Source: Streptomyces silvae
GTDB taxonomy: Bacteria; Actinomycetota; Actinomycetes; Streptomycetales; Streptomycetaceae
Assembly (NCBI RefSeq): GCF_016745505.1
Contig: NZ_JAERUC010000016.1
Span: forward strand, 62,001-126,000
Direction: 5' to 3'
DNA length: 64,000 nt
Shown here piece by piece: positions 18,326 to 28,456 of the stretch. Positions within the stretch are counted from its first letter, which is position 1. Each line of letters begins with the position of its first letter. The notes beneath the pieces are model-generated. The model made no database searches. It saw only the letters and a program-made list of their open reading frames with translations, and had not been told where the DNA came from. The position numbers and the translations under genes are program-made.

Positions 18326-19535
18326 CGGGCCGCTCCTCGGCGGGCCCGGCACCCGCCGAGGCCAGGACCTCGATGACCCGGCCGGCACGCAGCGGGTCGA
18401 CGGGCAGGGTGTGCCGGGCGAACCAGGCCGCTCCGGCGGGGGAGGGGGACGGGTCGGTGAACGGTGTGCCCGCGTAGGTGTCGAGCGGCGGGTCGTAGAG
18501 ATAGCCGACGGTGATGCGGTGGCGGGCGAGCGCGGCGACGGCCGCGTCCCGGTCGGCCACCAGCAACGGCACCCGGAACAGCGGCTGTACGGGGGCCCCG
18601 GCGGTGGCCGGCGGTGCCCAGCGGGTCCGGAGGAGGCGCTCGGTGCCCGCCCGGTGCGCGTCGAGCCGCTCGTCGAGGCCGGCCAGCAGGCGCCGGACGC
18701 GGCGCATCCGCAAGCGGCCCGGGGCGATGCGGTAGTCGTGCAGGTCGACGCGGACCCAGGGGTGGAAGTCCGCCAGCGAGGGCGCGGCGGTCAGCGCCTC
18801 CCGCAGCTCCGCGGGCCGCAACGGCATCCGGATCCCGTCCCGTTCCTGGAGCCCGAGGAGCCGCAGGGCCCGCCGGGCGGCGGGCGCGAGCCGGAGCCCG
18901 CGCACGGCCGCCTCCGCGTACGGGCGTACGGCGTAGGTGAGTTCGGCGGTGAGCCGGGCCGGGTCGAGCAGGGCGTCGCGGGCCTGCTCCAGCGGGGCGC
19001 GCAGGGCGGGGTCGGCGACGGCGAGGAAGCCTCCGGCCTTCGCGCCGACGTGTTTGGAGAGGCTGAAGACGGCCGCCTCCCCGTACGAGCCGACGGGCTT
19101 CCCGTCCGTGGAGCTGCCGATGGCGTGCGCCGCGTCCTCGATCAGCGGGACGCCGAGGCGGTCGCAGCGCTCGCGCAGCCGCCGGGCCCGGTCCGGGTTC
19201 CCGTACAGATTGGTGGTGAGGACGGCCGACAGGCCCGCCCACACGGAGTCGGGCACGGCGTCCACGTCGATCGAGCCGTCCGCCGGGGACAGCGGGGCCT
19301 GGACGGGCCGCAGGCCGGCGGCGAGGACGACGAAGAGGATGACGTCGTCGTTGACCGGGGACATCAGGATCCTGCCACCGGGTGCGCACCAGTGACGGAG
19401 CGCCAGATAGAGGCCGAAGCGGCAGGACGGGACGTACAGGCATTCCCGGCCGAGCCGGGCCCCCATCGTCGCTTCCGCAGCTCGTGTCGCTTCCCGAACG
19501 GCACGGTCCTCAGGACCGCTTGCCCCATGAGCCAT
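18318..19535 (-). CDS. DegT/DnrJ/EryC1/StrS-type PLP aminotransferase
   Basis: A 405-residue PLP enzyme of the sugar aminotransferase family. The expected PLP ring-contacting Asp134 is in LIEDAAHAIGSS and the Schiff-base Lys161 is in VFSLSKHVGAKAGG. These enzymes transaminate keto-sugar nucleotides to amino sugars. The ATG follows GGGGGGAA on the minus strand. It is coupled to the flippase, so I infer it makes an amino sugar for the same polymer, consistent with a nearby N-deacetylase-type enzyme and acyltransferase. The exact sugar is unknown and the sequence is divergent from well-known members. Confidence 0.82.
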   Translation of the reverse strand: MAHGASGPEDRAVREATRAAEATMGARLGRECLYVPSCRFGLYLALRHWCAPGGRILMSPVNDDVILFVVLAAGLRPVQAPLSPADGSIDVDAVPDSVWAGLSAVLTTNLYGNPDRARRLRERCDRLGVPLIEDAAHAIGSSTDGKPVGSYGEAAVFSLSKHVGAKAGGFLAVADPALRAPLEQARDALLDPARLTAELTYAVRPYAEAAVRGLRLAPAARRALRLLGLQERDGIRMPLRPAELREALTAAPSLADFHPWVRVDLHDYRIAPGRLRMRRVRRLLAGLDERLDAHRAGTERLLRTRWAPPATAGAPVQPLFRVPLLVADRDAAVAALARHRITVGYLYDPPLDTYAGTPFTDPSPSPAGAAWFARHTLPVDPLRAGRVIEVLASAGAGPAEERPGG

Positions 19536-19590
19536 GTGTTCCCCCCAGAACCCTGCCCAATGTGGCCCAGTCCGGGCACTTCGTCAACAA

Positions 19591-19632
19591 TGCGGAAGGA
19601 CCCGCCCGTCGTGCCGGGCAGGTCCTTCCGCA
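19591..19632. terminator. Hairpin terminator after the sigma factor gene
   Basis: Outer arms of 12 bases (19591-19602 and 19621-19632) pair perfectly, and an inner GCCCG/CGGGC stem lies within. It stands between the sigma gene stop at 19664 and the aminotransferase start at 19535, on the minus strand, separating two transcription units. There is no T-run, as is common in Streptomyces. Confidence 0.65.
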
Positions 19633-19663
19633 ATGCCGTACCGGTGGTGCGAATGACGCGGGG

Positions 19664-20647
19664 TCACTCCTCCACGGTCAGGCCCTTCCTGAGCTTGACG
19701 AGCGTCCGCGACAGCAGCCGGGACACGTGCATCTGCGAGATGCCGAGCTCCTCGCCGATCTCCGACTGCGTCATGTTGGAGACGAACCGCATGGAGAGGA
19801 TCGTCCGGTCGCGCAGGGGGAGCGAGGCGATGAGCGGCTTGAGGGACTCGACGTACTCGATGCCTTCGAGGCCGTTGTCCTCGTAGCCGATGCGGTCCGC
19901 GAGTGCGCCGTCGTTGCCGTCGCCGTGGTCCTCGGGCTTGGCGTCCAACGAGCTCGCGGTGTACGCGTTGCTCGCGGTCATGCCCTCGACGACCTCGTCC
20001 CTGCTGATGCCGAGGCGGTCGGCGAGTTCGAGGACGGTGGGTGCGCGGTCCAGCTTCTGGGCCAGCTCGTCGCCCGCCTTGGCGAGGTCGAGCCGCAACT
20101 CCTGGAGCCGGCGCGGGACGCGCACGGACCAGCTGGTGTCCCGGAAGAAGCGCTTGATCTCACCGACGATGGTCGGCATCGCGAACGTCGGGAACTCGAC
20201 GCCCCTGCTGAGCTCGAAGCGGTCGATCGCCTTGATCAGGCCGATGGTGCCGACCTGGACGATGTCCTCCATGGGCTCGCTGCGGGAGCGGAACCGGGCG
20301 GCTGCGAACTTGACCAGGGCCAGATTCAGTTCGACGAGGGTGTTGCGTACGTACGCGTACTCGTGGGTGCCCTCCTCGAGGGCTTCGAGCCGCGCGAAGA
20401 GCGTCTTCGACAGGGCCCTGGCGTCCAGCGCGCCGACTTCGGCGTAGGGCGGGATCTCGGGAAGTCCCTCGAGACCCTCGAATCCCTCGTCCGGGATGTG
20501 GTCGTCGGCGATGAGGCCGGGGGTGGTGCCGATGCTGGTACGCGGGCCGGGTACGGCGCTCGCAGCAGCGGAGTCGGAATCGGTCGGTCCCTGAGGACAT
20601 GCCGACGTCGCGATGTGGGTACGCGATACGTCGAGCCGGGGTGACAT
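19664..20647 (-). CDS. sigI: Sigma-B/F-type stress sigma factor (SigI-like)
   Basis: A 327-residue group 3 sigma factor with an N-terminal extension of about 90 residues. Region 2 is seen in PMEDIVQVGTIGLIKAIDRF and GVEFPTFAMPTIVGEIKRFF, region 3 around KAGDELAQKLDRAPTVLELA, and the region 4 helix-turn-helix in MTQSEIGEELGISQMHVSRL. ATG at 20647 follows GGAGGAGA. It is divergent from a STAS antagonist and an anti-sigma kinase, the standard partner-switch arrangement. From synteny with the hut and whiB regions I recall this locus as sigI (SCO3068) of S. coelicolor; the symbol rests on that recall. Confidence 0.9.
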   Translation of the reverse strand: MSPRLDVSRTHIATSACPQGPTDSDSAAASAVPGPRTSIGTTPGLIADDHIPDEGFEGLEGLPEIPPYAEVGALDARALSKTLFARLEALEEGTHEYAYVRNTLVELNLALVKFAAARFRSRSEPMEDIVQVGTIGLIKAIDRFELSRGVEFPTFAMPTIVGEIKRFFRDTSWSVRVPRRLQELRLDLAKAGDELAQKLDRAPTVLELADRLGISRDEVVEGMTASNAYTASSLDAKPEDHGDGNDGALADRIGYEDNGLEGIEYVESLKPLIASLPLRDRTILSMRFVSNMTQSEIGEELGISQMHVSRLLSRTLVKLRKGLTVEE

Positions 20648-20850
20648 GGTTCTCCTCCATCGTTCTCGGCATATGGCTGCCGATGCCCATACGTCTTCCT
20701 GCGGTGAAGCGGCGCCTCCGAAGCCGATCGAAATGATTCGTGCAGATGTCCCTTCTACCCTTACCGGTTTCCAGCCGTGAGTTACAAGCGCCAAATACGC
20801 CTATATGTCCGGTTTGTTGAGTTCTTCGACTACCGTGTGGCGAGGGAAAC

Positions 20851-20866
20851 GCGTAATGTTTTACGC
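20851..20866. promoter_or_regulatory. Inverted repeat in the sigma/STAS divergent region
   Basis: GCGTAA-TGTT-TTACGC is a perfect 6-base inverted repeat about 75 bases before the STAS start, in the 294-base gap between the two divergent genes. It sits in an unusually AT-rich stretch (about 20780-20870). It may be an operator or part of a stress promoter. I could not find a clean GTTT-N14-GGGTAT sigma-B promoter here. Confidence 0.3.
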
Positions 20867-20941
20867 ACGTCGGGGGCCAGCCACGATGAAGCCGCGTACA
20901 CAGGGACGTGGGTAGTGACGGACGGCGAAGAGGGACAGTCA

Positions 20942-21310
20942 ATGGACCGCGGGACGGTCGGCAGTGCGAACCGGGGTCGGCTGAATGTCGAGGTCCGGAC
21001 CGAGGGGCTGAGCGAGGTCGTGACGCCGGTGGGTGAGCTCGATCACCACACGGCCGATCTGCTTCGGGAGCCCCTGGAGAGCGCGGTCGCGCAAGGGCGT
21101 ACGCGCCTGGTCGTGGACTGTTCGCGGCTCGACTTCTGTGACTCCACCGGGCTCAACGTGCTGCTCGGTGCGCGTCTGAAGGCGGAGGCCGCCGGAGGAG
21201 GGGTCCACCTGGCCGGAATGCAGCCCGTGGTGGCCCGTGTCTTCGAGATCACGGGGGCGGAGGCGGTCTTCACCGTCCACGCCTCGCTCGCAGACGCTCT
21301 GAGCGGCTGA
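20942..21310 (+). CDS. STAS-domain anti-sigma factor antagonist
   Basis: A 122-residue STAS protein of the SpoIIAA/RsbV family. The regulatory serine region is LVVDCSRLDFCDSTGLNVLL, with the phosphorylatable Ser in the DSTG motif. When dephosphorylated such proteins bind the anti-sigma kinase and free the sigma factor. ATG at 20942 follows GAGGGACAG; an in-frame GTG at 20915 is an alternative. It lies 199 bases before the kinase gene on the same strand and is divergent from the sigma gene. Confidence 0.93.
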   Translation: MDRGTVGSANRGRLNVEVRTEGLSEVVTPVGELDHHTADLLREPLESAVAQGRTRLVVDCSRLDFCDSTGLNVLLGARLKAEAAGGGVHLAGMQPVVARVFEITGAEAVFTVHASLADALSG

Positions 21311-21509
21311 CAGCGGCGTCCACCATGCGTATGCCCGGCTCCGGGAGCCCCCGCTGTCGCACGAGTCACGCCGATGGCGTAGGCGAAAAGGGTGTTGTCA
21401 CCATTCGGCCGGGCAGGAGACATCCCGTCGGGGTCATGGAACCCGCACACTCTGTATCTGATCAGTTCTGTTCGTTGGCAACACGGTGAATCGGTGAGGT
21501 GAAGCGCTG

Positions 21510-22001
21510 ATGAGCACCACCCGGCAGCATCCGCCGGGCGGCCTCGGCCGCGAGCCGGACGGCACGGGCACCGCCTCTGCCGTACCCGCTGACCGGCAGT
21601 GGCGCACGCTCTCGCTGAGACAGGCCAGCGGCATCGTGCCGATGGCCCGCGACTTCGCACGGCAGGCGCTCCACGACTGGGGCTGGCTGCCCGCGTCGAG
21701 CGCGGACCGGCGAGCGGCCGCCGAGGACGTCCTTCTGGTCGTGTCCGAGCTCGTCACGAACGCCTGCCTGCACGCGGACGGTCCTGAGGAGCTCCGCATC
21801 GCCTGCTCGTCCAAGATGCTCCGCGTCGAGGTCGTCGACGCCGGAGCGGGGCAGCCGGCGCCGCGCACCCCGCACCGCGCGGGGCGGCCCGGCGGGCACG
21901 GCATGTTCATCGTGCAGCGGCTCTGTCTGGACTGGGGCGTGACACGTACGCCGGAACAGCCGGGCAAGACCGTCTGGGCGGAGCTCGCCGCTCCCGCGTA
22001 G
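21510..22001 (+). CDS. Anti-sigma factor serine kinase (RsbW/SpoIIAB-like)
   Basis: A 163-residue HATPase_c_2 protein. The N box is VVSELVTNACLHA and the G box is GGHGMFIVQRL; together they form the GHKL ATP site. Such kinases bind and inhibit sigma factors and phosphorylate STAS antagonists. The ATG follows a good GAGGTGAAG. It completes a three-gene partner-switch set with the sigma factor and STAS gene. Many Streptomyces kinases of this fold are promiscuous, so its sigma partner is inferred from position. A strong hairpin follows the gene. Confidence 0.9.
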   Translation: MSTTRQHPPGGLGREPDGTGTASAVPADRQWRTLSLRQASGIVPMARDFARQALHDWGWLPASSADRRAAAEDVLLVVSELVTNACLHADGPEELRIACSSKMLRVEVVDAGAGQPAPRTPHRAGRPGGHGMFIVQRLCLDWGVTRTPEQPGKTVWAELAAPA

Positions 22002-22047
22002 CACGCTTTTCCCGTACGGACGCGTGATCCGCGCACCCCGTACGAAC

Positions 22048-22091
22048 GGCCGAGGGCCCGCACCGATCTCGATCGGTGCGGGCCCTCGGCC
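22048..22091. terminator. Perfect 20-bp-stem bidirectional terminator
   Basis: Two perfect 20-base arms (22048-22067 and 22072-22091) flank a four-base loop CTCG. It lies between the anti-sigma kinase (plus) and the peptide transporter (minus), which converge, so it can terminate both. No U-tract follows. Confidence 0.88.
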
Positions 22092-22111
22092 GTGTGCGGG
22101 CGGGGTCCGGG

Positions 22112-23602
<1,491 letters not shown>

Positions 23603-24089
23603 GGTCGATCCTTGCTGGTCGGGACGCGCCGCCTCGTGAGCGGTACGCGCCCGGTGGGGGGTAGCCGGCACCGGGCGGACACGCCCCACCCCTGACGCCT
23701 CGAGGGGATCCGATCCGGCCACCGCTCCGTGAGGAGCGCGGGGGCGGGGTCGTGGGACAGACCGCTCCGGGATCCACGCCCGGTACGCGTCCTCGCGCTC
23801 CGGGCCCGGCCCACAGGTCATTCACTGGTCGGGGCCGGCGGGAACCGGCCCGTACACAAAAGTGACCCTTGGCGCTAAAAGCTGCCCAAAGGTCCTTCGG
23901 CGGTGCAACAGGCGTCGAGCAACCATACGACACGACACACGGGGATATGAAAGGACTTGAGACATGGATCACAGGTGTCCGTGGAACCACGGTCCCATAT
24001 TCGAAGGAGGATGACCGATTCGTGGCCCTGACCCGCAGGGCCTGCCCAGTGCCTCACCCCGCCGGGCCTGCGCGGACTACCATCACTGC
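23603..24089. other. 487-bp gene-poor region between the transporter and response regulator
   Basis: It holds the promoter and leader of the minus-strand transporter and the upstream region of the response regulator. On plus, a small open frame at 23947-24093 (ATG near a GGGG, 48 residues) or a shorter one from GTG 24022 (after AAGGAGG at 24004-24010, 22 residues) runs to a TGA that overlaps the regulator ATG as ATGA. The middle (about 23855-24010) is AT-richer than its surroundings. I see no RNA gene. Confidence 0.5.
24078..24083 (+). promoter_or_regulatory. Candidate -10 box for leaderless response regulator mRNA
   Basis: TACCAT lies six bases before the ATG at 24090, the spacing expected when transcription begins at or beside the start codon. 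No ribosome site stands before this ATG. A -35 is not evident. Confidence 0.35.
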
Positions 24090-24767
24090 ATGACCCGTGT
24101 ACTGCTCGCCGAGGACGACGCATCCATCTCGGAGCCACTGGCCCGCGCCCTGCGTCGTGAGGGTTACGAGGTCGAGGTCCGCGAGGACGGTCCGACCGCC
24201 CTCGACGCCGGCCTCCAGGGAGGCGTCGACCTGGTCGTCCTCGACCTGGGGCTGCCCGGCATGGACGGCCTGGAGGTCGCCAGGCGGCTGCGGGCCGACG
24301 GCCACGCCGTACCGATCCTGGTGCTGACCGCCCGGGCCGACGAGGTCGACACGGTGGTCGGCCTGGACGCCGGGGCCGACGACTACGTCACCAAGCCGTT
24401 CCGCCTCGCCGAGCTCCTCGCCCGGGTCCGCGCCCTGCTGCGCCGCGGCGCCACCGAGCCCGCCCCGCAGCCCGCCACGCACGGCGTCAGGATCGACGTC
24501 GAGTCCCACCGGGCCTGGATGGGCGACGAGGAACTCCAGCTCACCGCCAAGGAGTTCGACCTGCTGCGGGTCCTCGTGCGGGACGCCGGCCGGGTCGTCA
24601 CCCGCGACCAGCTGATGCGCGAGGTCTGGGACACCACCTGGTGGTCCTCCACCAAGACCCTCGACATGCACATCTCCTGGCTCCGCAAGAAGCTCGGCGA
24701 CGACGCGGCCAATCCGCGCTACATCGCCACCGTCCGGGGCGTCGGCTTCCGGTTCGAGAAGAGCTGA
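24090..24767 (+). CDS. OmpR/PhoB-type response regulator
   Basis: A 225-residue response regulator. The receiver domain (about 1-115) has acidic residues EDD at 8-10, phospho-acceptor Asp52 in VVLDLGLPGMDG, and the conserved Lys of DDYVTKPF. The winged-helix DNA-binding domain (about 125-225) shows LTAKEFDLLRVLVRDAGRVV and the turn RGVGFRFE at the end. It is followed 14 bases later by its sensor kinase gene. Target genes are not visible. It has no Shine-Dalgarno, but a TACCAT box lies just upstream. Confidence 0.96.
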   Translation: MTRVLLAEDDASISEPLARALRREGYEVEVREDGPTALDAGLQGGVDLVVLDLGLPGMDGLEVARRLRADGHAVPILVLTARADEVDTVVGLDAGADDYVTKPFRLAELLARVRALLRRGATEPAPQPATHGVRIDVESHRAWMGDEELQLTAKEFDLLRVLVRDAGRVVTRDQLMREVWDTTWWSSTKTLDMHISWLRKKLGDDAANPRYIATVRGVGFRFEKS

Positions 24768-24781
24768 CGTACAGAACAGTC

Positions 24782-26050
24782 ATGCGCCGCCGACTGATCA
24801 ACTCCACGCTCGCCGTGGTGCTCGTGGTGATCGCCGTCTTCGGCGTCTCCCTCGTCATCGTCGAGACCCGCACCATCAGCAACAGCGCCCAGGAGAGCGT
24901 GGACTCCGAGGCCTTCCGGCTGATCAGCGTCGTCGAGAGCCGGCTGCTGGGCGAGGAGCGGATCACCCCGCAGGTGCTCTCCGAGCAGGTGGACCCCAGC
25001 CGCTACGCCCGGGTCGAGATCCCCGGGCGCGCCCCCATCGAGGTCGGCGAGCGCCCCGCGGACGGCGACGCCATCCGCAGCACGGAGACGGGGGAGCAGG
25101 GCGAGAAGGTCACCGTCGAGGAGGACCGCTCGGCCGTGACCCGTGAGGTCGGACGGACCCTGCTGATCATCGGAGCGGTGGCGCTGCTCGCCATCATCTC
25201 CGCCGTCCTCCTCGCCGTACGCCAGGCCAACCGGCTCACCTCCCCGCTCACCGACCTCGCCGAGACCGCCGAGCGCCTCGGCTCGGGCGACCCGCGCCCC
25301 CGGCACAAGCGGTACGGGGTGACGGAGCTGGACCGGGTCGCCGACGTCCTGGACTCCTCCGCCGAGCGCATCGCCCGGATGCTGACCGCGGAGCGGCGCC
25401 TGGCCGCGGACGCCTCGCACCAGCTCCGTACGCCGCTGACCGCCCTCTCCATGCGGATCGAGGAGATCTCCGTCACCGACGACCCGGACACGGTGAAGGA
25501 GGAGGCGAACATCGCGCTCACCCAGGTCGAGCGGCTCACGGACGTGGTGCAGCGGCTGCTGACCAACGCCCGCGACCCGCGGACCGGCTCCGCCGTCGTC
25601 TTCGACCTCGACGAGGTCGTCAAGCAGCAGATCGAGGAGTGGCGCCCGGCCTACCGCAGCGCCGGCCGGGCCGTCGTCTGCTCGGGCAAGCAGGGCCTGG
25701 AGGCCGTCGGCACCCCGGGCGCCGTCGCCCAGGTGCTCGCCGCCCTGATCGAGAACTCGCTGATGCACGGGGGAGGCACGGTCGCGCTGCGCACGCGCGT
25801 CACCGGCAACCAGGTCGTCGTCGAGGTCACGGACGAGGGCCCCGGCGTCCCGCCCGACCTCGGCGCGCGGATCTTCGAGCGCACCATCAGCGGCCGTAAC
25901 TCCACCGGGATCGGCCTCGCCGTGGCCCGGGACCTCGCCGAGGCCGACGGCGGCCGGCTGGAGCTGCTCCAGCAGCAGCCCCCGGTCTTCGCCCTCTTCC
26001 TGAGCCGGGTCGCGCCGAGCCGCAAGGAATCCGTACGCCCGGTGCGCTGA
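24782..26050 (+). CDS. Sensor histidine kinase
   Basis: A 422-residue kinase with two membrane segments (about 8-28 and 124-144), an extracytoplasmic sensor of about 95 residues, a HAMP domain after the second helix (LTSPLTDLAETAERLGSGDP), the H box AADASHQLRTPLTAL with phospho-acceptor His213, and ATPase motifs ENSLMHGGG, TDEGPGVPPDLG and GIGLAVARDLAEADGG. It is co-transcribed with the response regulator. The sensor domain has no recognised ligand fold; two-thirds of its residues are polar and acidic (EVGERPADGDAIRSTETGE). It is likely a membrane-signal sensor of envelope state, but this is inference. Confidence 0.95.
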   Translation: MRRRLINSTLAVVLVVIAVFGVSLVIVETRTISNSAQESVDSEAFRLISVVESRLLGEERITPQVLSEQVDPSRYARVEIPGRAPIEVGERPADGDAIRSTETGEQGEKVTVEEDRSAVTREVGRTLLIIGAVALLAIISAVLLAVRQANRLTSPLTDLAETAERLGSGDPRPRHKRYGVTELDRVADVLDSSAERIARMLTAERRLAADASHQLRTPLTALSMRIEEISVTDDPDTVKEEANIALTQVERLTDVVQRLLTNARDPRTGSAVVFDLDEVVKQQIEEWRPAYRSAGRAVVCSGKQGLEAVGTPGAVAQVLAALIENSLMHGGGTVALRTRVTGNQVVVEVTDEGPGVPPDLGARIFERTISGRNSTGIGLAVARDLAEADGGRLELLQQQPPVFALFLSRVAPSRKESVRPVR

Positions 26051-26075
26051 ACGCCCCGTACCGCCCGCGCCCGCG

Positions 26076-26597
26076 TCAGCGGGGCACGGGGCCGGGGGTC
26101 ACCTCGTCGGCGGAGGGTCGTCGCTGCTCCAGAAATCGTTCCGCGTCGAGCACGGCCTCCTTGGCCGGCAGCGCCCGGAACACCCAGGTGCGGTAGGACC
26201 AGAAGCGGAACAGCGTGGCGATCCCGATGCCGAGGATCTTGAAGACGTTGCTCTGGACCGGGCTGTTCCACCCGAAGCCGTACGTCGCCACGTAGAGCAC
26301 GCCCGTCTCGATCACCGCGCCGACGGCGCTGAACAGCAGGAACAGCATCAGCTCGCGGGTCCGGCCGGTCTTGTCGCGGTCCCGGTAGGTCCAGTAACGG
26401 AAGCCGACGTAGTTGAAGAGGATGGCGACGACCGTCCCCATCAGCCCGGCCCGCACCACCGGAATGTCCGTGGTGCGCCAGATCAGGTTGGAGACGACGA
26501 TGTTCACGACCAGCCCGAGCGCGCCGACCGCGCCGAACTTGGCGACCTCCCGGGCCAGCAGATCAAGCCGGGCCCGCAGTGCGCCCCGTTCGCTCAT
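26076..26597 (-). CDS. GtrA family membrane protein
   Basis: A 173-residue GtrA protein with four membrane segments (about 20-40, 48-68, 82-102, 113-133). The family signature is FGAVGALGLVVNIVV near the N-terminus and RFWSYRTWVF near the end. GtrA proteins assist transfer of polyprenyl-linked sugars across the membrane. It converges on the kinase gene and is divergent from purK across 177 bases. In Mycobacterium the GtrA gene is also next to purK, which I recall, so the pairing seems ancient. Confidence 0.93.
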   Translation of the reverse strand: MSERGALRARLDLLAREVAKFGAVGALGLVVNIVVSNLIWRTTDIPVVRAGLMGTVVAILFNYVGFRYWTYRDRDKTGRTRELMLFLLFSAVGAVIETGVLYVATYGFGWNSPVQSNVFKILGIGIATLFRFWSYRTWVFRALPAKEAVLDAERFLEQRRPSADEVTPGPVPR

Positions 26598-26762
26598 GGT
26601 GATCGCTCAGCCCCGTCCGGTCGGTTTCGTCAACCCGGCCATGCTAACCAGCCCTCCCGTGTGATGCCCGTGAGCCGGCTCCCGCCCGCGTGACGAGGCG
26701 TGCTTCCCGGAGGCTCCGGGGCCCGCCCCGGAGAGGGTGGGGGAGCCCCTCGTACGGCCCGA

Positions 26763-26768
26763 TACCCT
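26763..26768 (+). promoter_or_regulatory. Candidate -10 box for leaderless purK mRNA
   Basis: TACCCT is six bases before GTG 26775. The GGAGG between them is only a base from the start codon and is too close for a normal ribosome site, so a leaderless message is plausible. No -35 is obvious. Confidence 0.35.
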
Positions 26769-26774
26769 GGAGGC

Positions 26775-27914
26775 GTGACGTTCCCTGTAGTCGGCATGGT
26801 CGGCGGCGGCCAGCTCGCCCGGATGACCCACGAGGCGGGCATCCCCCTCGGCCTCAAATTCAAGCTCCTCAGTGACACGCCCCAGGACTCGGCCGCCCAA
26901 GTGGTGGGCGACGTCGTCGTCGGCGACTACCGCGACCTGGAGACGCTGCGCGCCTTCGCACGCGGCTGTGACGTGATCACCTTCGACCACGAGCACGTGC
27001 CCACCGAGCACCTGCGGGCCCTGGAGGCGGACGGCATCCCCGTACGCCCCGGCCCCGACGCCCTCGTGCACGCCCAGGACAAGGGGGTGATGCGCGCCAA
27101 GCTCACGGAGATCGGCGCGCCCTGCCCCCGCCACCGCATCGTCGCGGACCCGGCGGACGCCGCTGCCTTCGCCGAGGAGGTGGGGGGCTTCCCGGTCATC
27201 CTCAAGACGGTCCGCGGGGGCTACGACGGCAAGGGAGTCTGGGTGGTCCGCTCCGAGGCGGACGCCGCCGAGCCCTTCCGGGCCGGTGTCCCGGTGCTCG
27301 CCGAGGAGAAGGTCGACTTCGTGCGGGAGCTGGCGGCGAACATCGTCCGCTCCCCGCACGGCCAGGCCGTCGCCTACCCGGTCGTGGAGTCCGTCCAGGT
27401 CGACGGGGTCTGCGACACCGTCATCGCCCCGGCACCCGGCCTGGACGAGCGCCTGGCCGGCGAGGCCCAGCAGCTCGCCCTGCGGATCGCCGCCGAGCTG
27501 GGCGTGGTCGGCCACCTCGCGGTCGAGCTCTTCGAGACCCGCGACGGCCGCATCCTCGTGAACGAACTGGCCATGCGCCCGCACAACTCCGGGCACTGGA
27601 CCCAGGACGGCGCGGTCACCTCGCAGTTCGCCAACCACGTACGGGCGGTCCTCGACCTCCCGCTCGGCGACCCGCGCCCGCGCGCCACCTGGACGGTCAT
27701 GTGCAACGTCCTCGGCGGCGACTACCCGGACATGTACCAGGCCTACCTGCACTGCATGGCCCGCGACCCGCAGCTCAAGATCCACATGTACGGCAAGGAC
27801 GTGAAGCCCGGCCGCAAGGTGGGCCATGTCAACACCTACGGCGACGATCTGGCGGACGTGCGGGAGCGCGCCCGGCACGCGGCCGACTACCTGCGAGGAA
27901 CGATCACCGAATGA
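26775..27914 (+). CDS. purK: N5-carboxyaminoimidazole ribonucleotide synthase PurK
   Basis: A 379-residue ATP-grasp enzyme that makes N5-CAIR from AIR, bicarbonate and ATP in purine synthesis. Family motifs are [17 protein letters not shown] at the start, [18 protein letters not shown] (ATP-grasp lid) and [20 protein letters not shown] at 26775 gives the usual N-terminus; the open frame extends upstream without support. Its stop overlaps the purE ATG by four bases, so the two purine enzymes are made together, as usual in actinobacteria. Confidence 0.96.
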   Translation: MTFPVVGMVGGGQLARMTHEAGIPLGLKFKLLSDTPQDSAAQVVGDVVVGDYRDLETLRAFARGCDVITFDHEHVPTEHLRALEADGIPVRPGPDALVHAQDKGVMRAKLTEIGAPCPRHRIVADPADAAAFAEEVGGFPVILKTVRGGYDGKGVWVVRSEADAAEPFRAGVPVLAEEKVDFVRELAANIVRSPHGQAVAYPVVESVQVDGVCDTVIAPAPGLDERLAGEAQQLALRIAAELGVVGHLAVELFETRDGRILVNELAMRPHNSGHWTQDGAVTSQFANHVRAVLDLPLGDPRPRATWTVMCNVLGGDYPDMYQAYLHCMARDPQLKIHMYGKDVKPGRKVGHVNTYGDDLADVRERARHAADYLRGTITE

Positions 27915-28447
27915 CCGCACCAGGCTCCGCCCCCGTCGTCGGCATCGTCATGGGCTCCGACTCCGACTGGCCCGTGATGGAAGCGGCCGCCAAGGCCCTC
28001 GGCGAGTTCGAGATCCCCTACGAGGTCGACGTCGTCTCCGCCCACCGCATGCCGCACGAGATGATCGCGTACGGCGAGAGGGCCGCGGACCGCGGTCTCA
28101 AGGCGATCATCGCGGGAGCGGGCGGGGCCGCCCACCTGCCGGGGATGCTCGCCTCCGTCACGCCGCTGCCCGTGATCGGCGTCCCGGTCCCGCTGAAGTA
28201 CCTCGACGGCATGGACAGCCTGCTCTCCATCGTCCAGATGCCGGCCGGGGTCCCCGTCGCCACGGTCTCCGTCGGCGGCGCCCGTAACGCCGGTCTGCTC
28301 GCGGCCCGGATCCTCGCGGCCCACGACAGCGCGCTGCTGGAGCGGATGAAGGACTTCCAGCAGGAGCTCAAGGAACAGGCGACGGAGAAGGGCAAGCGGC
28401 TGCGCGCCAAGACCCAGGGCGCGGACTCCTTCGGCTTCGGGAAGTAG
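27911..28447 (+). CDS. purE: N5-carboxyaminoimidazole ribonucleotide mutase PurE
   Basis: A 178-residue class I PurE that moves the carboxyl group of N5-CAIR to give CAIR. Conserved motifs are [25 protein letters not shown] (catalytic His) and [14 protein letters not shown]. It overlaps purK by four bases (ATGA) and the dipeptidase gene follows nine bases after its stop. Confidence 0.97.
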   Translation: MTAPGSAPVVGIVMGSDSDWPVMEAAAKALGEFEIPYEVDVVSAHRMPHEMIAYGERAADRGLKAIIAGAGGAAHLPGMLASVTPLPVIGVPVPLKYLDGMDSLLSIVQMPAGVPVATVSVGGARNAGLLAARILAAHDSALLERMKDFQQELKEQATEKGKRLRAKTQGADSFGFGK

Positions 28448-28456
28448 GCGGTCACG

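Noticed and set aside
18237..19886. A 549-residue plus-strand open frame
   Set aside because: Opposite the aminotransferase, flippase and sigma genes, all of which show clear family motifs on the minus strand.
20750..20800. Sigma-B-type autoregulated promoter of the sigma gene
   Set aside because: A GGGTAG sequence occurs on the minus strand, but no GTTT-like box at the right spacing could be found.
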